Source of the DNA: Catonia carolina
Taxonomy: Eukaryota > Arthropoda > Insecta > Hemiptera > Achilidae
Length of the DNA: 64,000 nt
Direction of reading: 5' to 3'
Assembly (NCBI GenBank): GCA_035578175.1
Contig: JAQMRL010000001.1
Location: 57,497,553 to 57,561,552, forward strand
Numbering within the stretch: the stretch's first letter is position 1; every line of letters starts with the position of its first letter. Below the pieces are notes generated by a model that searched no databases, was not told the DNA's origin, and was given only the letters and a program-made list of their open reading frames with translations. Both the position numbers and the translations under genes were made by a program. This document shows positions 48,902 to 61,332 of this stretch, one piece after another.

Positions 48902-51900
48902 ATGAGTGATTTAAAACTATTAGTGAAAGAACGTGGCTTAGTTAAAGCAAAATTAACTAGGTTCAAAACATATTTTAGTGGAATTTCTTGTGCAGCAGAT
49001 ATTAGTCAATTAAAACTGCGGTTATCAAAATTAGAGGAGTGTTGGTGTGAATTCGATAAAGTACAATTACAAATTGAATTACTTGACGAATCTGATGATC
49101 AGTCAGATCAAAGAAACCATTTTGAGGCAGAATATTTTGCACTAATGTCAGCGGCTCAAGATTTCATTTCTGATCATGAGCTTAGAAACTGTCACAACAA
49201 TATTGAAAACAAGCCAGTAATTACACAACCAATATCAGTGAAACTCCCAGATATCCAACTTCCTACATTCAATGGCAGCTATGGTGAATGGCTCTCATTT
49301 CGTGACACATTTACATCACTCATTCACTTAAGGGAAATACCGGATATTCATAAGTTTCATTACTTAAAGGCTTCTTTAAAGGGTGCAGCCTTTGAAGTCA
49401 TTCAAGCTTTAGAAAGTTCCGCACAAAATTATCACATTGCTTGGCAATTGTTAAATGACAGATTTGGCAACAAGCGTTATTTAATCAACAAACATGTAAA
49501 TGCTTTGTTCAGTCTTGCTAAAAATGATAAAGAAAATTCAATTTCTTTACGCAAACTTCTAGATAGTGCCTTAAAACACATTCGTGCCCTTTCTGGTTTA
49601 GGGCAACCCACAAATAACTGGGACACGCTTTTAATTTATTTAATTACTACCAAATTAGATCCAGTAACATTACGTGAGTGGGAAAACACACTAACAAAGG
49701 ATGCGTTACCTGCAATGTCCGATTTGGAAGTATTTTTACAACACAAGTGTCAGGTATTAGAATCAATTGAATACAACAAATTGCAAAAACATACACCCGT
49801 TAATCCACATTTTGTGAACCACATCCAGTCTCAGAAACTCAAGCCAACATTTAAAAATCATTCATTTTCCACGAACTGTCATGTGTCTACAAAAGGTTGT
49901 TCTTTGTGTAGTGAACAAGAACATCCACTTTATATGTGTAAGGTCTTCAAGGGACTTCCAAGCTCAGACCGTGAAAAAGAAGTAAAGAAACGCGATTTAT
50001 GTTTCAATTGTCTTAAGAGCTCTCACAAATCTACTAATTGTAAGTCAGGCTCGTGCAAACTTTGTGGCAAGAGACACAATACATTATTACATCATAATAA
50101 ATCTGACTCACGGGATTCAGAAAAGCAAATTTCTACTCAAGGTGACAAACCTTCTAAACCAATTGTAGAACAAACCATTGTTTCTACTTCAAACGTGACA
50201 TCTGATCAACAAAAATCTACTGTTTTGCTTTCAACAGCAGTAATTTCAGTGCTAGATCATAGAGGTTGTCCTCATCTTTGCCGTGTATTGCTTGATAGTG
50301 CTTCTCAATCAAATTTCATAACTGAAAGATTAGCGCGTACTTTAAATCTCTCTATCAAGAATAGTATGTTTGAAGTCCATGGCATAGGCCAATCATCCAC
50401 TCAAACTTCAAATATAGTTCAGTGTATCATTAAATCTAGATTAACTTCATATTCGACTACTATTGATTGTATTATTCTCAAAAACATCACTCAACAATTA
50501 CCTACGGTCACAATAGAAACAGCTCACTTAAACATTCCACAAACCATTCAATTAGCAGACCCTCAATTTAATCAGCCCAATGACATTGACATGCTTATTG
50601 GTGCAGAATTATTTTTTGACTTATTACATGAAGGTAAATTGAAATTTTCGAATTCACCTTATACATTACAAAATACGGTGTTTGGATGGATAATTTCTGG
50701 CAAAATGAATGTAAACACTACATCAAATCTAGCAACTACGTGTTTTTTATCTACACTAGACGAAATTAACAGAAATATACAGAGATTTTGGGAATTAGAA
50801 GAGTGCAAGGGTGAAAAACATCATACCGGAAACGACAAATTTTGTGAAGATTTATTCGTGAACACTACAACCAGAGATGTAAATGGAAGATATTGTGTGA
50901 AAATACCCTTAAAAGGTGATATAAGTGATCTTGGCGAATCTAAGAAGAACGCATCGCGAAGATTATTTACACTTGAGAGACGTTTTTCAATCAACCCAGC
51001 ATTAAAATCACAGTATGTGCAGTTTATGAAGGAGTATATAGACTTTGGTCACATGCGAGAGGTTCCATTGGATGAATCGCAATCCACCCAGTGTTATTAC
51101 ATTCCACATCACGCGGTTGTAAGGGAACAATCTAAGACAACAAAGCTACGAGTAGTATTTGATGCGTCTTCAAAAACCACTTCAGGTCTTTCGCTAAATG
51201 ACATTTCAATTGTTGGACCTACAATCCAGTCAGACCTGTTTAGTATAGTGACAAGATTTAGAACACATTCCTACGTCATGACTGCAGATATTGAGAAAAT
51301 GTATCGGCAAGTTAAAGTGCATCCATCACAGTGGAAATTACAGCGAATTTTGTGGAGAGAACAGCAACATGAGCCAATCAAAACATTTGAATTAACAACA
51401 GTGACATATGGTACAGCAAGTGCTCCGTACTTAGCTACGAGAGCATTGAAACAACTTGCGGTAGATGAAAAACATGATTTTTCAGAAGCAACAAAGGTTT
51501 TCATAGAAGATTTTTACGTTGATGACCTTATGACTGGCACAAAAACCTTGGAGGATGCTAAACAGCTTCAAAAGGATATGATGACCATAGCACATAGAGG
51601 AGATTTTAATTTACGAAAGTGGAGTGCAAACCATCCTGATATTTTGTCAAATTTACTACATCAAGATGTAAGTGACGATTGTTTCATGATCAATAACGAT
51701 GCAACTGTGAGTACTCTTGGTCTTATTTGGAACCCAAGGCAAGACACATTCCAATTTTTATTAGGCGATTACAACAAGACAAGTGTGAAACATTCAAAAC
51801 GCACAATTTTATCAGCTATAGGAAAAATATTTGATCCATTGGGACTTATTGGACCAGTAATAGTGAGGGCTAAGATAATCATGCAACAACTGTGGAGTTG

Positions 51901-54114
51901 TAAGATTGGTTGGGATGAAGAGGTTCCTGAAGAATTGCTAAAACAGTGGATTAGCTTTCAAGAATCTTTACAATCTATATCGCAAATAGATATTCAACGA
52001 AATATCTTACCCAAAGAAACACACGTTACAAGAATCGAGCTGCATGGATTTTCAGATGCATCAGAATCTGCATATGGTGCCTGTATTTACATCAAGTCAG
52101 TTGATACTGACAGTAATATCTCAGTAAATTTAGTTAGTTCCAAATCACGCGTTGCACCGCTGAAGAAGACATCTTTGCCAAGACTCGAATTGTGTGGAGC
52201 TTTGCTATTGTCGGAATTGTGCAAGAAAATTGTGACTGCTTTACAGATTCAGATAGATTCAATCACCTACTACTCTGATTCAACTATTACATTAGCGTGG
52301 ATAAGAGCACTTTCATCTCATTGGTCAACATTTGTTGCAAATCGAGTGTCCAAAATACAAGACAATACTGAGACCAATTCTTGGAAACATGTCAGAAGCG
52401 AAGACAATCCTGCTGATTTCTTATCAAGAGGGTTACTTCCTTCAGAAATTTTAAACGCCAGCTTATATTGGAAGGGACCATCGTTTCTCTACTTATCAGT
52501 AGATTTAATTTCGGAAGAACCAGATACAGATCATAATGATATTCCAGAACAACGAAAGAAAAATATTTCATGTGCAGTCTCAACAAATAATATTATTAAT
52601 TTTAATAATTTTTCTAGTTTCACTAAATTTGTACGTGTTATTGCGTACTGTCTTCGATTTACGCGTAACTGTCAGACAACACATGATCTTCGTCTTGACA
52701 GCAATCTTTCTGTCACAGAACTTCAATTAGCGGAAAATGCTGTTATTAGACTTGTGCAAAAAGAATCATTTCTTCATGAATATTGTAATTTACAATCAGA
52801 ACAATGTGTGTCAAGAAACAGTAAACTTAAGGCATTGAATCCATTCATGGACAAAAATCAAGTGATACGTGTTGGTGGACGTTTACAACAATCAGACTTA
52901 AGTCTTGACCAGAAACACCCAATCATATTGCCTAAGGGTCACATCATCACATATTTAATTGCGAAACATATGCACATAAAAAATCTTCATGCAGGACCCC
53001 AACTGTTATTAAACATCGTTCGTCAGAAATACTGGCCAATCAACGGTCGTTCATTAGTCAAGAAGGTATTCCACGAATGTATTTCCTGCTTCAGAGCAAG
53101 ACCTAAGATTCGGACACAGATGATGGGTGAATTGCCCAAAACTAGAGTTCTTGTGCCACCTCGAGTATTCTACTATACCGGAGTAGATTATTGTGGACCT
53201 TTCTATGTGAAGATGTCAAAGAAGAAGGGTGTCATTCCAGCTAAATGTTACATTGCGCTATTTGTGTGTTTTAGTGTCAAGGCTCTGCATTTGGAGTTAG
53301 TCGAAGATTTGACTACAGAATCTTTTATTGGAGCTTTACGCAGATTCATTTCAAGAAGAGGAAAACCAAAGGACATATACTCAGACAACGGGACCAATTT
53401 TGTAGGAGCACATCGTGAACTAAATGAACTTCTAAGATTGTGGAAGTCAAAGGAATTTAATGACAAGGTGTCAACAACTTTATCAAACGACGAAATTACA
53501 TGGCATTTTCAACCACCTAGGGCTCCACATTTGGTGGACTATGGGAATCGTCAGTTAAGTTAGTGAAAACACACATAAAACGAGTTTTAGGGAATTTAAT
53601 TTTAACCTACGTACAATTTGTCACACTATTAACTCAAGTTGAGGCATGTATAAATTCTCGTCCCTTATCTCCATTATCAAATGAACCTACTGATCTAAAT
53701 CCGTTGACCCCGTCACATTTCCTAATTGGTGATGTCCTCACAAACTATCCTGAACCATGCCTACTCAAAATTCCAACCAGTAGACTTGATCAGTGGCAGC
53801 ATGTTCAGATGGTGTATCAACATTTCTGGTCGCGGTGGTCAAGAGATTACCTAAACAACATGCAGCAGCGAAGGAAGTGGACAACATCTCCTCCAAACCT
53901 CAACGTTGGTGATCTTGTTATCATCAAAGAGGACAATCTTCCTCCACTCCAATGGAAAATGGCTCGCGTCATTGAACTTCATCCAGGGCGAGATGCCAGA
54001 GTTCGTGTGGTTACTCTCAAGACTTCAAATGGTCTTATTAAACGACCTATTGTGAAATTATGTGTATTACCAATTGACTCAGATATGACAAATTCAATCA
54101 AGAAAAGAGATTAA
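48902..54114 (+). pseudogene. gag-pol: BEL/Pao gag-pol polyprotein gene with one frameshift
   Basis: The 5' frame (48902-53563, 1553 codons) contains a DUF1759-like gag region from about residue 113; a CX2CX4HX4C zinc knuckle at 367-380 and a second CX2CX3H type following it; an aspartic protease with D465 in LLDSASQSN; RT with YVDD at 872-875; RNase H (GFSDAS, about 1050); an H2C2 zinc domain (about 1355-1400); and integrase with GVDYCGP (about 1427) and DIYSDNGTN (about 1492). A single base appears missing from the T run at 53530-53532, so the frame ends in a short false tail. The expected third catalytic residue (glutamate) and the DUF5641-like end lie in the +1 frame to 54114. The ATG at 48902 is the first long-frame start after the leader. 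A one-base assembly error is an alternative. Confidence 0.95.
53563..54114 (+). CDS. Integrase C-terminal part and DUF5641-like domain
   Basis: An open frame of 183 codons downstream of the frameshift. It contains INSRPLSPLSNEPTDLNPLTP and SHFLIG, followed by WSRDYLNNMQQRRKW and a conserved beta-rich end (VGDLVIIKEDNLPPLQW). This is the normal carboxy end of BEL/Pao polyproteins and would be translated only as part of gag-pol, so on its own it is a stranded fragment. A start codon at 53563 is fortuitous. Confidence 0.9.
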   Translation: MKTHIKRVLGNLILTYVQFVTLLTQVEACINSRPLSPLSNEPTDLNPLTPSHFLIGDVLTNYPEPCLLKIPTSRLDQWQHVQMVYQHFWSRWSRDYLNNMQQRRKWTTSPPNLNVGDLVIIKEDNLPPLQWKMARVIELHPGRDARVRVVTLKTSNGLIKRPIVKLCVLPIDSDMTNSIKKRD

Positions 54115-54182
54115 TTGTTCTTTTTTAAAAAAAAAAAAACTTTAGTATTCATAAGTTAATTATTGTAACTCTTGAATGCCCT

Positions 54183-54197
54183 TCAAGGCCGGGGGCA
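54183..54197 (+). other. Polypurine-type tract
   Basis: GGCCGGGGGC just upstream of the 3' LTR, in the place where plus-strand synthesis starts. BEL elements often have such a G-rich tract here. Confidence 0.65.
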
Positions 54198-54454
54198 TGG
54201 TTAATATTTAATTAATGTTTTTATTGTGTGTGAATGTGTTGAGTTGTGAAAATGTGTGTGTGTTAATGGGCGCTGGCTACTGCCATGCGCGGAGCTAGTT
54301 CGAGTGTGTGGACCAGTGCGCAGGTGAGAGGGAGTGTGTGCTGAACGGTGATACAGTCCGCTTGTGTTCGTGTGCGTTCAATAAAACGTGTTCAAATTTC
54401 ATACATTGAATCATTTATTTTGTGCATTTATTCAACCACTCATTCAATTAACCA
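54198..54454 (+). repeat. 3' LTR of the BEL/Pao element
   Basis: 257 bp, matching the 5' LTR base for base as far as I compared, with AATAAA at 54380-54385. It is followed at once by TAAAC, the right target duplication. Confidence 0.95.
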
Positions 54455-54459
54455 TAAAC

Positions 54460-55660
54460 AAAAAACACGTTTTGGTGTTGTCACTGTAAATACTTATTAC
54501 GTACACAATTTAAAACTTAATTTTGCTGTTTTTCTTAAGCTTTTGAATATTTACTAAAACTGTTTGCATTTTAACTACTTAGTAATTTAGAAAGAAGGTC
54601 AAATTGAAGGATAGTGTTAATCAATATTCTATAATTGCATGAGAGAAGGGTTTAACGATTTTAAGAGTTGAAGTTCAAAATTTATACCTATCTGATTAAC
54701 TCTTTTTAAGATAAACGAATAACATTGGACTAAAACTATAAGGAAATTGTTCTTTTCCAATACCATAACTACTAAAACGAGGTAATTTTAATTTGGAGAA
54801 ACAGCTTCTAAAAATTTTAACAGTAAAAAGTTCTAGGAATTCTTATTTAGAATGTTGTAAAATAATATAAACCCACTGAAAAAACAACCTGAATAACACC
54901 TGAATAAAGAATAGCTCATAATTTTGTTTTATTATCACAAGATAATGAAAGCTGACATTAATTTTAGAGGTTAAACTTTCAAACGGCTTCTAAATAAATA
55001 ATTATGCACATTGTCCATTCGATTTTTTTAAGTCGCTTTAACGCTTAGATCATAAGCGCCTACATTAGAAATACAAAATTTTAGATTATAAGTTACAAAG
55101 ATAATATAGACCTACGTGTTACAGCAAAAATAAACTTCTTATAAAATTTGAATGACAAAAATTAGTAGTAAACAGTATCGTTTTGGTAACAAAAAGTGTA
55201 GAAAAACTAAATGGATGCAACAAAGGGGTGAATAATTTTGGAGTCAGGGATGGTTTTGTTTATTGTTTTATGAAAATGAGAAGTAATTATTGTGTCATAC
55301 GAGGAATTTTATTCCGAAGTTGTTTAAAAATTCGAGAATATATTCTTGTAAAGTAGTTGCGATGAAATGTTATTTTTTGGTTTAATGGCCAAATATCTGT
55401 CAAAATATTTTACTACATGGAAAAAAAAATCATAGACGAAACTGTAAACAATAATTTTAAATACTTATTCCTCTACGCTAAACGAAATCTTTAGAAATTC
55501 TCTAGAATAAAAAATTTCGTACATTTTCGAATCCCATGTGGGGGTCGATTCATGTATCAGATTTGTGGTTCAGATAAAAACCACTAAGCTTATGGACTGC
55601 TTTGGTGAAGATCAGTTTGCTGATCTACATAAATCTTCGAAATAGCTATGTACAGTATTA
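54460..55660. other. AT-rich stretch, nothing recognised
   Basis: No gene or repeat supported. Confidence 0.4.
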
Positions 55661-55739
55661 CAATAGATTCAAATACCGCGCGCCATCGAATTTTCCAGAA
55701 TAAATCTTTCCCGCTCGATTAAATCAGTAATATTGATTC

Positions 55740-56320
55740 TGCATCGATTACCTCACTAATTAGTTCTACGCATGTGTGATCCTTGATCACGTGGCTCGCT
55801 CTCCGCCAATAGCAAAATTCGGCTAATTTCCTGTGCTCACTTCGCCATTTTTCCCTTTCTTCCCGATTCTCCTTCACTGTAAGTCAAACCAGCTAACTGT
55901 TTGGTCGTTTTATGCACATCGGTTCAACGGACGCTCGCAGCTCCGAGTGCTGGCGTCACTTCATTTAACGCGTTGGATATTCCAACTTCATGTTGCCGTT
56001 AATGCATTAGTTACGGCCCCAAGCAACGAGCTATTTAGTGTAAACGTGCTTACAATCATTTCAACGAACTATTCATGTTTTTTATTCAATTGATTACCGG
56101 CTTTGTGAAATGTGTGTTACCTCGTGTCTCGAACCTGTAAACCGTTATCCTTACTGCAATTACTCAAGTGTTAGCAGTGCTTCATGTTTATTTTAACGTG
56201 CCTTTGTTTATTGTGTGAAATCTGTACAGATCTAATCGAACATTTTAGTGTCTTCTCACAACGTCGTCAACGAATCGAAGCATCCTGGGAAATCTACGCA
56301 CTCAAAATCGAGTAAGTACT
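55740..56320 (+). promoter_or_regulatory. Possible promoter and untranslated first exon
   Basis: The block is distinctly GC-richer than its surroundings, has a CCAAT-type CGCCAATAG near 55805 and a GCTCGCAGCTCCGAGTGC stretch that would suit a transcript start, and ends with a consensus splice donor in ATCGAGTAAGTACTG near 56309-56316. No long frame begins here. An alternative is a solo LTR of an unrecognised retroelement. Confidence 0.3.
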
Positions 56321-58273
56321 GCTAAAATAATCATTAATTGCAGTTTTATCCCCTGTATATGTTCCTATCTAACATCCAAACTTCCCTATTCCTTAACGAG
56401 CCAAGCGTTACGCCTAATGTGCGCGTCGAAGCCACATCGCGTTCTCTGTTTCCTGGTTGTACCAGATCCAACCACCTTAACGAATTCAAGCAGATGTAGG
56501 AATCATACTACAATTTGATTACCGCATCGAACAAGCTACCAGTTTATTTGCCAGTTTATACCTACCAGTTTATTTGCAAAGAATGGTTGGGCTCAGGCGT
56601 GAATAAACCATACCTTATTGACAGGATGAAACACTGTCATCGGCGATTTCACAATCAAAGGACATTATTTTGAACTTAATATAAGTAACTCTCAATAAAT
56701 TACTCTTACTTTTAAAACTATCTTTAAAACCACTCCATTTGTGTGTAATAACGAATCAAAAAATATCTGAAGGCTTTTTTGTTAAATCATTATGTCATAC
56801 TATTTTACTAAACAATCTTAAATTAATAAAGTAATTGTGGAGTGGAGTAATTTTGAGCAACAATTTGATTTATTTAACTACTTTTAAAGAGAATATAACC
56901 ATAAAACAAACCAAAGATATTTAAGTACCGTTTTTATCTCAGTCAGTCAATAAGTAAAGATTTCTTCTAAAACTAACATAAATTAAATTATCTGTAATAC
57001 AAATATTATTATTGTATCTGACAATAATAATGCTCATATTACTGTAAAAATAAATTTTTATAAAATAATATTCACGAATAAACATTAAATGACAAAACTT
57101 TACTTACTTTTATTATATTATATTATTACAGTAAATTTCAACGAGAAGTTACCTAGAAGATAATAAGTTTTACTTTAAATTTATTGAATAAATTATAAGT
57201 ATTTATTCAACATTTATAATATTTACTAAAATAAAAAAGTTTTGCTATAACTTTTAATATCGGTTGTAGTACATTATGTAAGCACTTATTTCATTTTAGC
57301 TGTTTTATGTTTTTAGTTTTTATTGATTGTTTAAAAATCGATGTTATTATGAGTTAAGGAAATAATGTAATAACGTTGAATTCGTATCTAAAAATTGAAG
57401 TGTGCAATAAAACTTTGTTTATAAATTTGCTTGATTGTTTCAAATTCCTCGCTTTAATTATTCGATTTGTATAACAGGATCTTACGCAAAACAATTTTAT
57501 GTGGGCTAAAGATGGGAATGATGTAAAACGATCCTGAGGGTATAATTAATTGACGTTAAAATTTTAATAAAATGTTGAACTTCCATAATTTATTTTTTTG
57601 TAGTTAACTGGATAGTAGGCTTACATGCAAAACGAGGTGAAGCTTGAAGGAAAAGCACGGTTCGGCTAAGCGGGTGCTACAATCGGTTGCCGGAAGGGAC
57701 CTGAAACGCTACCTGCTACATTCGTTCGAAACATAGCTCGAACTTGCTTTAAAGGCTCTACACTTGATTCTTTTTTTAAATTGTAGAAAAACCATGACGC
57801 ACACAGTTATTAGTGTTATTTTATTTAAGAAAGCGCTGAGCACTGCTTAAGGTTTTAACTATGATTGTTTTAACTGAAAATTTTGGTTTTCAGTTTTTTA
57901 TTTTTTGCGATAGTTCAGACCTAAACCTGCCACAAGAACATTAAATTACATCAAGAAAATTAATATTTTAATTAAAAAATAAACTTTTTAGCAGGTTTAC
58001 CCAGAAAAATGATCATTTCACCGGAACCTTTTTTTTATAATTTTATACTAATCGTTTTAGAGCAAGGGAATTTTAGTTTTTTAAATTATCAGCATTACTG
58101 TTTTTAATATTCTCAGCTGTTGTTTCAGCTTTCTAACCAACTGTTGATAGGATATTTAATTGTTTCTGTAAATTTTGTTTGGATTTGTCCCTTTTCGTTT
58201 TTTCCCTGTTCCCGTAAAATAAAATTTTTAATATTAGGTACATTTTCCTTGGAAACCATTAAACCTACGTGGA
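56321..58273. other. AT-rich stretch, nothing recognised
   Basis: A GC-richer patch at 57640-57740 has no recognisable product. Confidence 0.35.
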
Positions 58274-58274
58274 T

Positions 58275-58428
58275 GAAACTTTTACCAGTTATTCATCTTT
58301 TACGTGCAAATACACTGGCTTTTTATGACTTCCTCAGATGCTCCAAAATGGTTGAAATTTTTAACAGTTATTCATCTTTTACGTGCACATACACTGGGCT
58401 TTTTATGACTTCCTCAGATGCTCCAAAA
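58275..58428. repeat. Two-unit tandem duplication, ~79 bp offset
   Basis: 58275-58348 and 58354-58428 share long identical runs (TTATTCATCTTTTACGTGCA, GACTTCCTCAGATGCTCCAA) with few differences. Confidence 0.9.
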
Positions 58429-61039
58429 ATTAGTTATATGCAATAAACGTAGAAATAATTTTTACGTTATTCGGTATTCTGTTTTTAACATTATGGTTCA
58501 ACTGATTAAATTGCAAAAATGTCAATAGCTAGAAAAAACCTGACAAGTATGAGTGTGTAAAGTTTCATTTTGCTATGCTTTACCAATCCTGTAAAAAATG
58601 TACCTAAAAATAGCAAATTTAACATTGGCGGGGTACAAAGTACAGTCTTCCCTTAAGGAACCACCCGGAGCTAAGGTACTCATTCTTGTAGTTGCTTTAA
58701 AAAAATCAGATCCTCGTTCAGTTTTTAATTTATTATTCGTCTTGTACTCCCAATTCCATCACTGAATATTACCTAAAAAAATACTTGATTGTTCTTTATT
58801 ATTAACCACCCTTAGAAGAGTCTGCGTACTGATTTTTTTCTAGTCTCTAATATTCTTCAACCACAAACATTTCCTTTGAAATACTCACTGAAAGATCTGC
58901 TTCTGGCTTCAACTTAACCCTCAAGAACTATTCCAAGAAGCTCATACATATCACGCCCGCATAAATGATCATGGTATTTATTTCTTAGTTCTTGTTTGTT
59001 AGTTTTGTAAATTACTGATGATTTCCCTTATTTGACTGTTATTTTGTCGGCAGATTTTTGATTTGTAGAATTTTTCTTATTAAATCACAACGAACTGCGC
59101 AGTACACTTACTCGTAATCTGCTAAGTACGGACAATTTTGAAACTAATGAACTATTAGCACAAATAAAATAAAATTTACATCTATTATAACTAAGTCACT
59201 ACAATTAAATACAAGCTACAATGAAACTATTTCAACACTCATCATATATACGGACGAATGAACATAAACTTACACAATGAGAACAAAACAATATACAATG
59301 CTAAGAGAAGAAGATTAATTTTTCCAGAAAGAAATAGGCATATATCTCCTGTTTAGCCCAGGGCGTAGGTCAGTCGTAACCTTCCACTTACTAACTGGTT
59401 AACTTCTGTTTTCTAACGGCAGAGTCTTGCTTCTCTACGTTTGACAAGTACTGTCCATTTTGCTTGCGACGGCATCGGAACTCATCGGTGACTTTCGGAC
59501 ATTCATGTTAGTCACTCAATTACTTTTTTAAATAGGGATATGTGTTACTAATAACTATTAACTATTAATATTACTATCAAAATATAAGTTTGAATAATTG
59601 TTAGTTAATATTATGGTTAGTTACATAATGTTTTGCATGCTAATAGATAATTTTACTTAAAATTATTCAAATTGTGTACAAAAGGGTGAAAATATTGTGT
59701 TGTATGTGAGATATCACTATAAAACTAAACATAACTATAATAATAATACATTATCATTAAAATTCAAATAATAAATGTAAAGTATTAATGATATATAATA
59801 CTAGTTACCTAAAAATAGAACTTTTAACTTTAATTTTCCCCGTTTATTTATTAACAAAATTATAAAATAATAAAACAGTTAACTTCGCATTATCAGTAGT
59901 TTAAAATGTTTTACAAACAAAAACATGTTAGTGAATCCTGCTAACAACTGAATTCCTAGAACAAATAAAGTACTCGTTAAATAATTTTACCATTACCGTA
60001 AAATTATGTTTATATTCATTATATGTTTATATTCATTATGCGTACATGAATACAAAATTTGAATAAAAATTCGTAGTAGTTTCAACTTTAATGAGAGTAA
60101 AAATTAAACAACAAAAGTTTACTATTGCCTCTAACAAAACTACATAAATTATTACATAAATTGAAAGAAAATAAAAGTTTTTCTCGAGAAAAATATAATA
60201 ATTAAACTTTCTCTTACATTATTTAGTACCGGTAACTTATGTTTTAAAAATATATTTTCTATTGTGAATTTTATTATTATTATATTGTGTATTATAATAT
60301 TTGACAAAAAGTATTTATTTCTGAATTTATCATCAGTGTTTTGCCATCAGCACTAAAGCTGTACTCACATTTATTCAAAATAATTTTGATGGTCTCCTCT
60401 CGGTCCCCTTAACCATCGGCAAAGGGTAAACAAACTTCGTATGCTATAGATAATTTATATTATAAAAAATACAGAGTATCTCTCACTGAGTTTTATAACT
60501 TGTTTCTCTTGTCGTCATAAAGTCACAGCTCTTGAATTTTATATAACAAAAACATATCTATAATATGTACGGTAAACATATAATTATAATCGTAACTCGT
60601 GTAATAGAAATCATTATTCAACACAAACATGTAAACGTGAAAACAGGCAAAACACAATGCCCATAATATAACTTCACACAAAACATTTAATCCCTTCCTG
60701 AGTTTATTTTATTTTTCTTATATGTCAATCTTGTCACTTACCTTATTTACAGCGCCACTGTATCAATTAGTCGGAGATAACTTGTTATTGACATCGCCAG
60801 ATAGTGGCCTATGATTTCTTACGCAGGCATACGATATCCTTGACAAAATTTTACAATTGCTTGGACATCGACGTTTGCGTGTATGATGTTATACATAAAT
60901 ATATATACAATGTCTTAAACTATTGGTGAAACAATCAATTTCTGTACCCCACAGCGATTGAATACATTTTCGTAAGAACCAAGATACAGCTTGGTCCTAA
61001 ACTTCTTAATAATGATTAATTTTTTCTGAACACCTTCTA
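58429..61039. other. AT-rich stretch, nothing recognised
   Basis: A 17 bp direct duplication (ATGTTTATATTCATTAT) lies near 60006-60040. Otherwise no support for genes. Confidence 0.4.
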
Positions 61040-61230
61040 TTTTTTTTTTTTTTTGATGGCCTCCATATCACCCCTTATAGCCATCTAGCCTCCGAGAAGC
61101 AATACAATAGAAATAGGGAAGCGAGACGGACCTACTTAATGGAAGAAAGGCAGCAAAACTGATCGAAGTCCTTAATTTGCTGCACACCTACCGTGGACTA
61201 AGAATAGTCAAGACATACACAAAAGAATAA
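61040..61230 (-). mobile_element. Retroposon 3' end with poly(A) tail
   Basis: A 15-base T run at 61040-61054 directly precedes GATGGCCTCCATATCACC, so on the minus strand a GC-richer non-coding block ends in a poly(A) tail. That is the 3' end of a LINE or SINE. It may be the far end of the LINE whose coding tail lies at 62370-62620. Confidence 0.45.
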
Positions 61231-61332
61231 ACACCTAAATTAAATAAAGTTAAGTATCAAGTGCGGCAACTAATTCACGTGGTAACAATAAAAATTGTAA
61301 CACAAATAATACAAAAATATTTACACCACATA

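Larger units (their letters stand above)
48250..54454 (+). mobile_element. BEL/Pao LTR retrotransposon, young, nearly intact
   Basis: A complete 6205 bp element: two 257 bp LTRs with no difference found by eye, starting TGGTTAAT and ending ATTAACCA, flanked by a perfect 5 bp duplication TAAAC (48245-48249 and 54455-54459). Internal parts in order are a primer-binding-site-like sequence, a single gag-pol frame (48902-54114, broken once) and a GC-rich polypurine-type tract beside the 3' LTR. Gene order gag, protease, RT, RNase H, integrase and the DUF1759/DUF1758/DUF5641-like segments are diagnostic of BEL/Pao. There is no third frame that could be an envelope. Identical LTRs imply a recent insertion. 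Confidence 0.97.

Noticed and set aside
51271..53466. Antisense frames within the BEL/Pao element
   Set aside because: Shadows of the gag-pol frame with no domain of their own.
53520..53570. Programmed ribosomal frameshifting at the gag-pol break
   Set aside because: The break lies within the integrase catalytic core, not between gag and pol, and there is no heptamer slippery site or need for one. A simple indel explains it.
48250..54454. Endogenous retrovirus with an envelope gene
   Set aside because: No frame for a membrane glycoprotein exists between the integrase end (54114) and the 3' LTR (54198). It is a retrotransposon without env.
55660..56480. Solo LTR or complete LTR element
   Set aside because: No matching second LTR, TG...CA ends or target duplication could be identified. 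Left as a possible alternative only.
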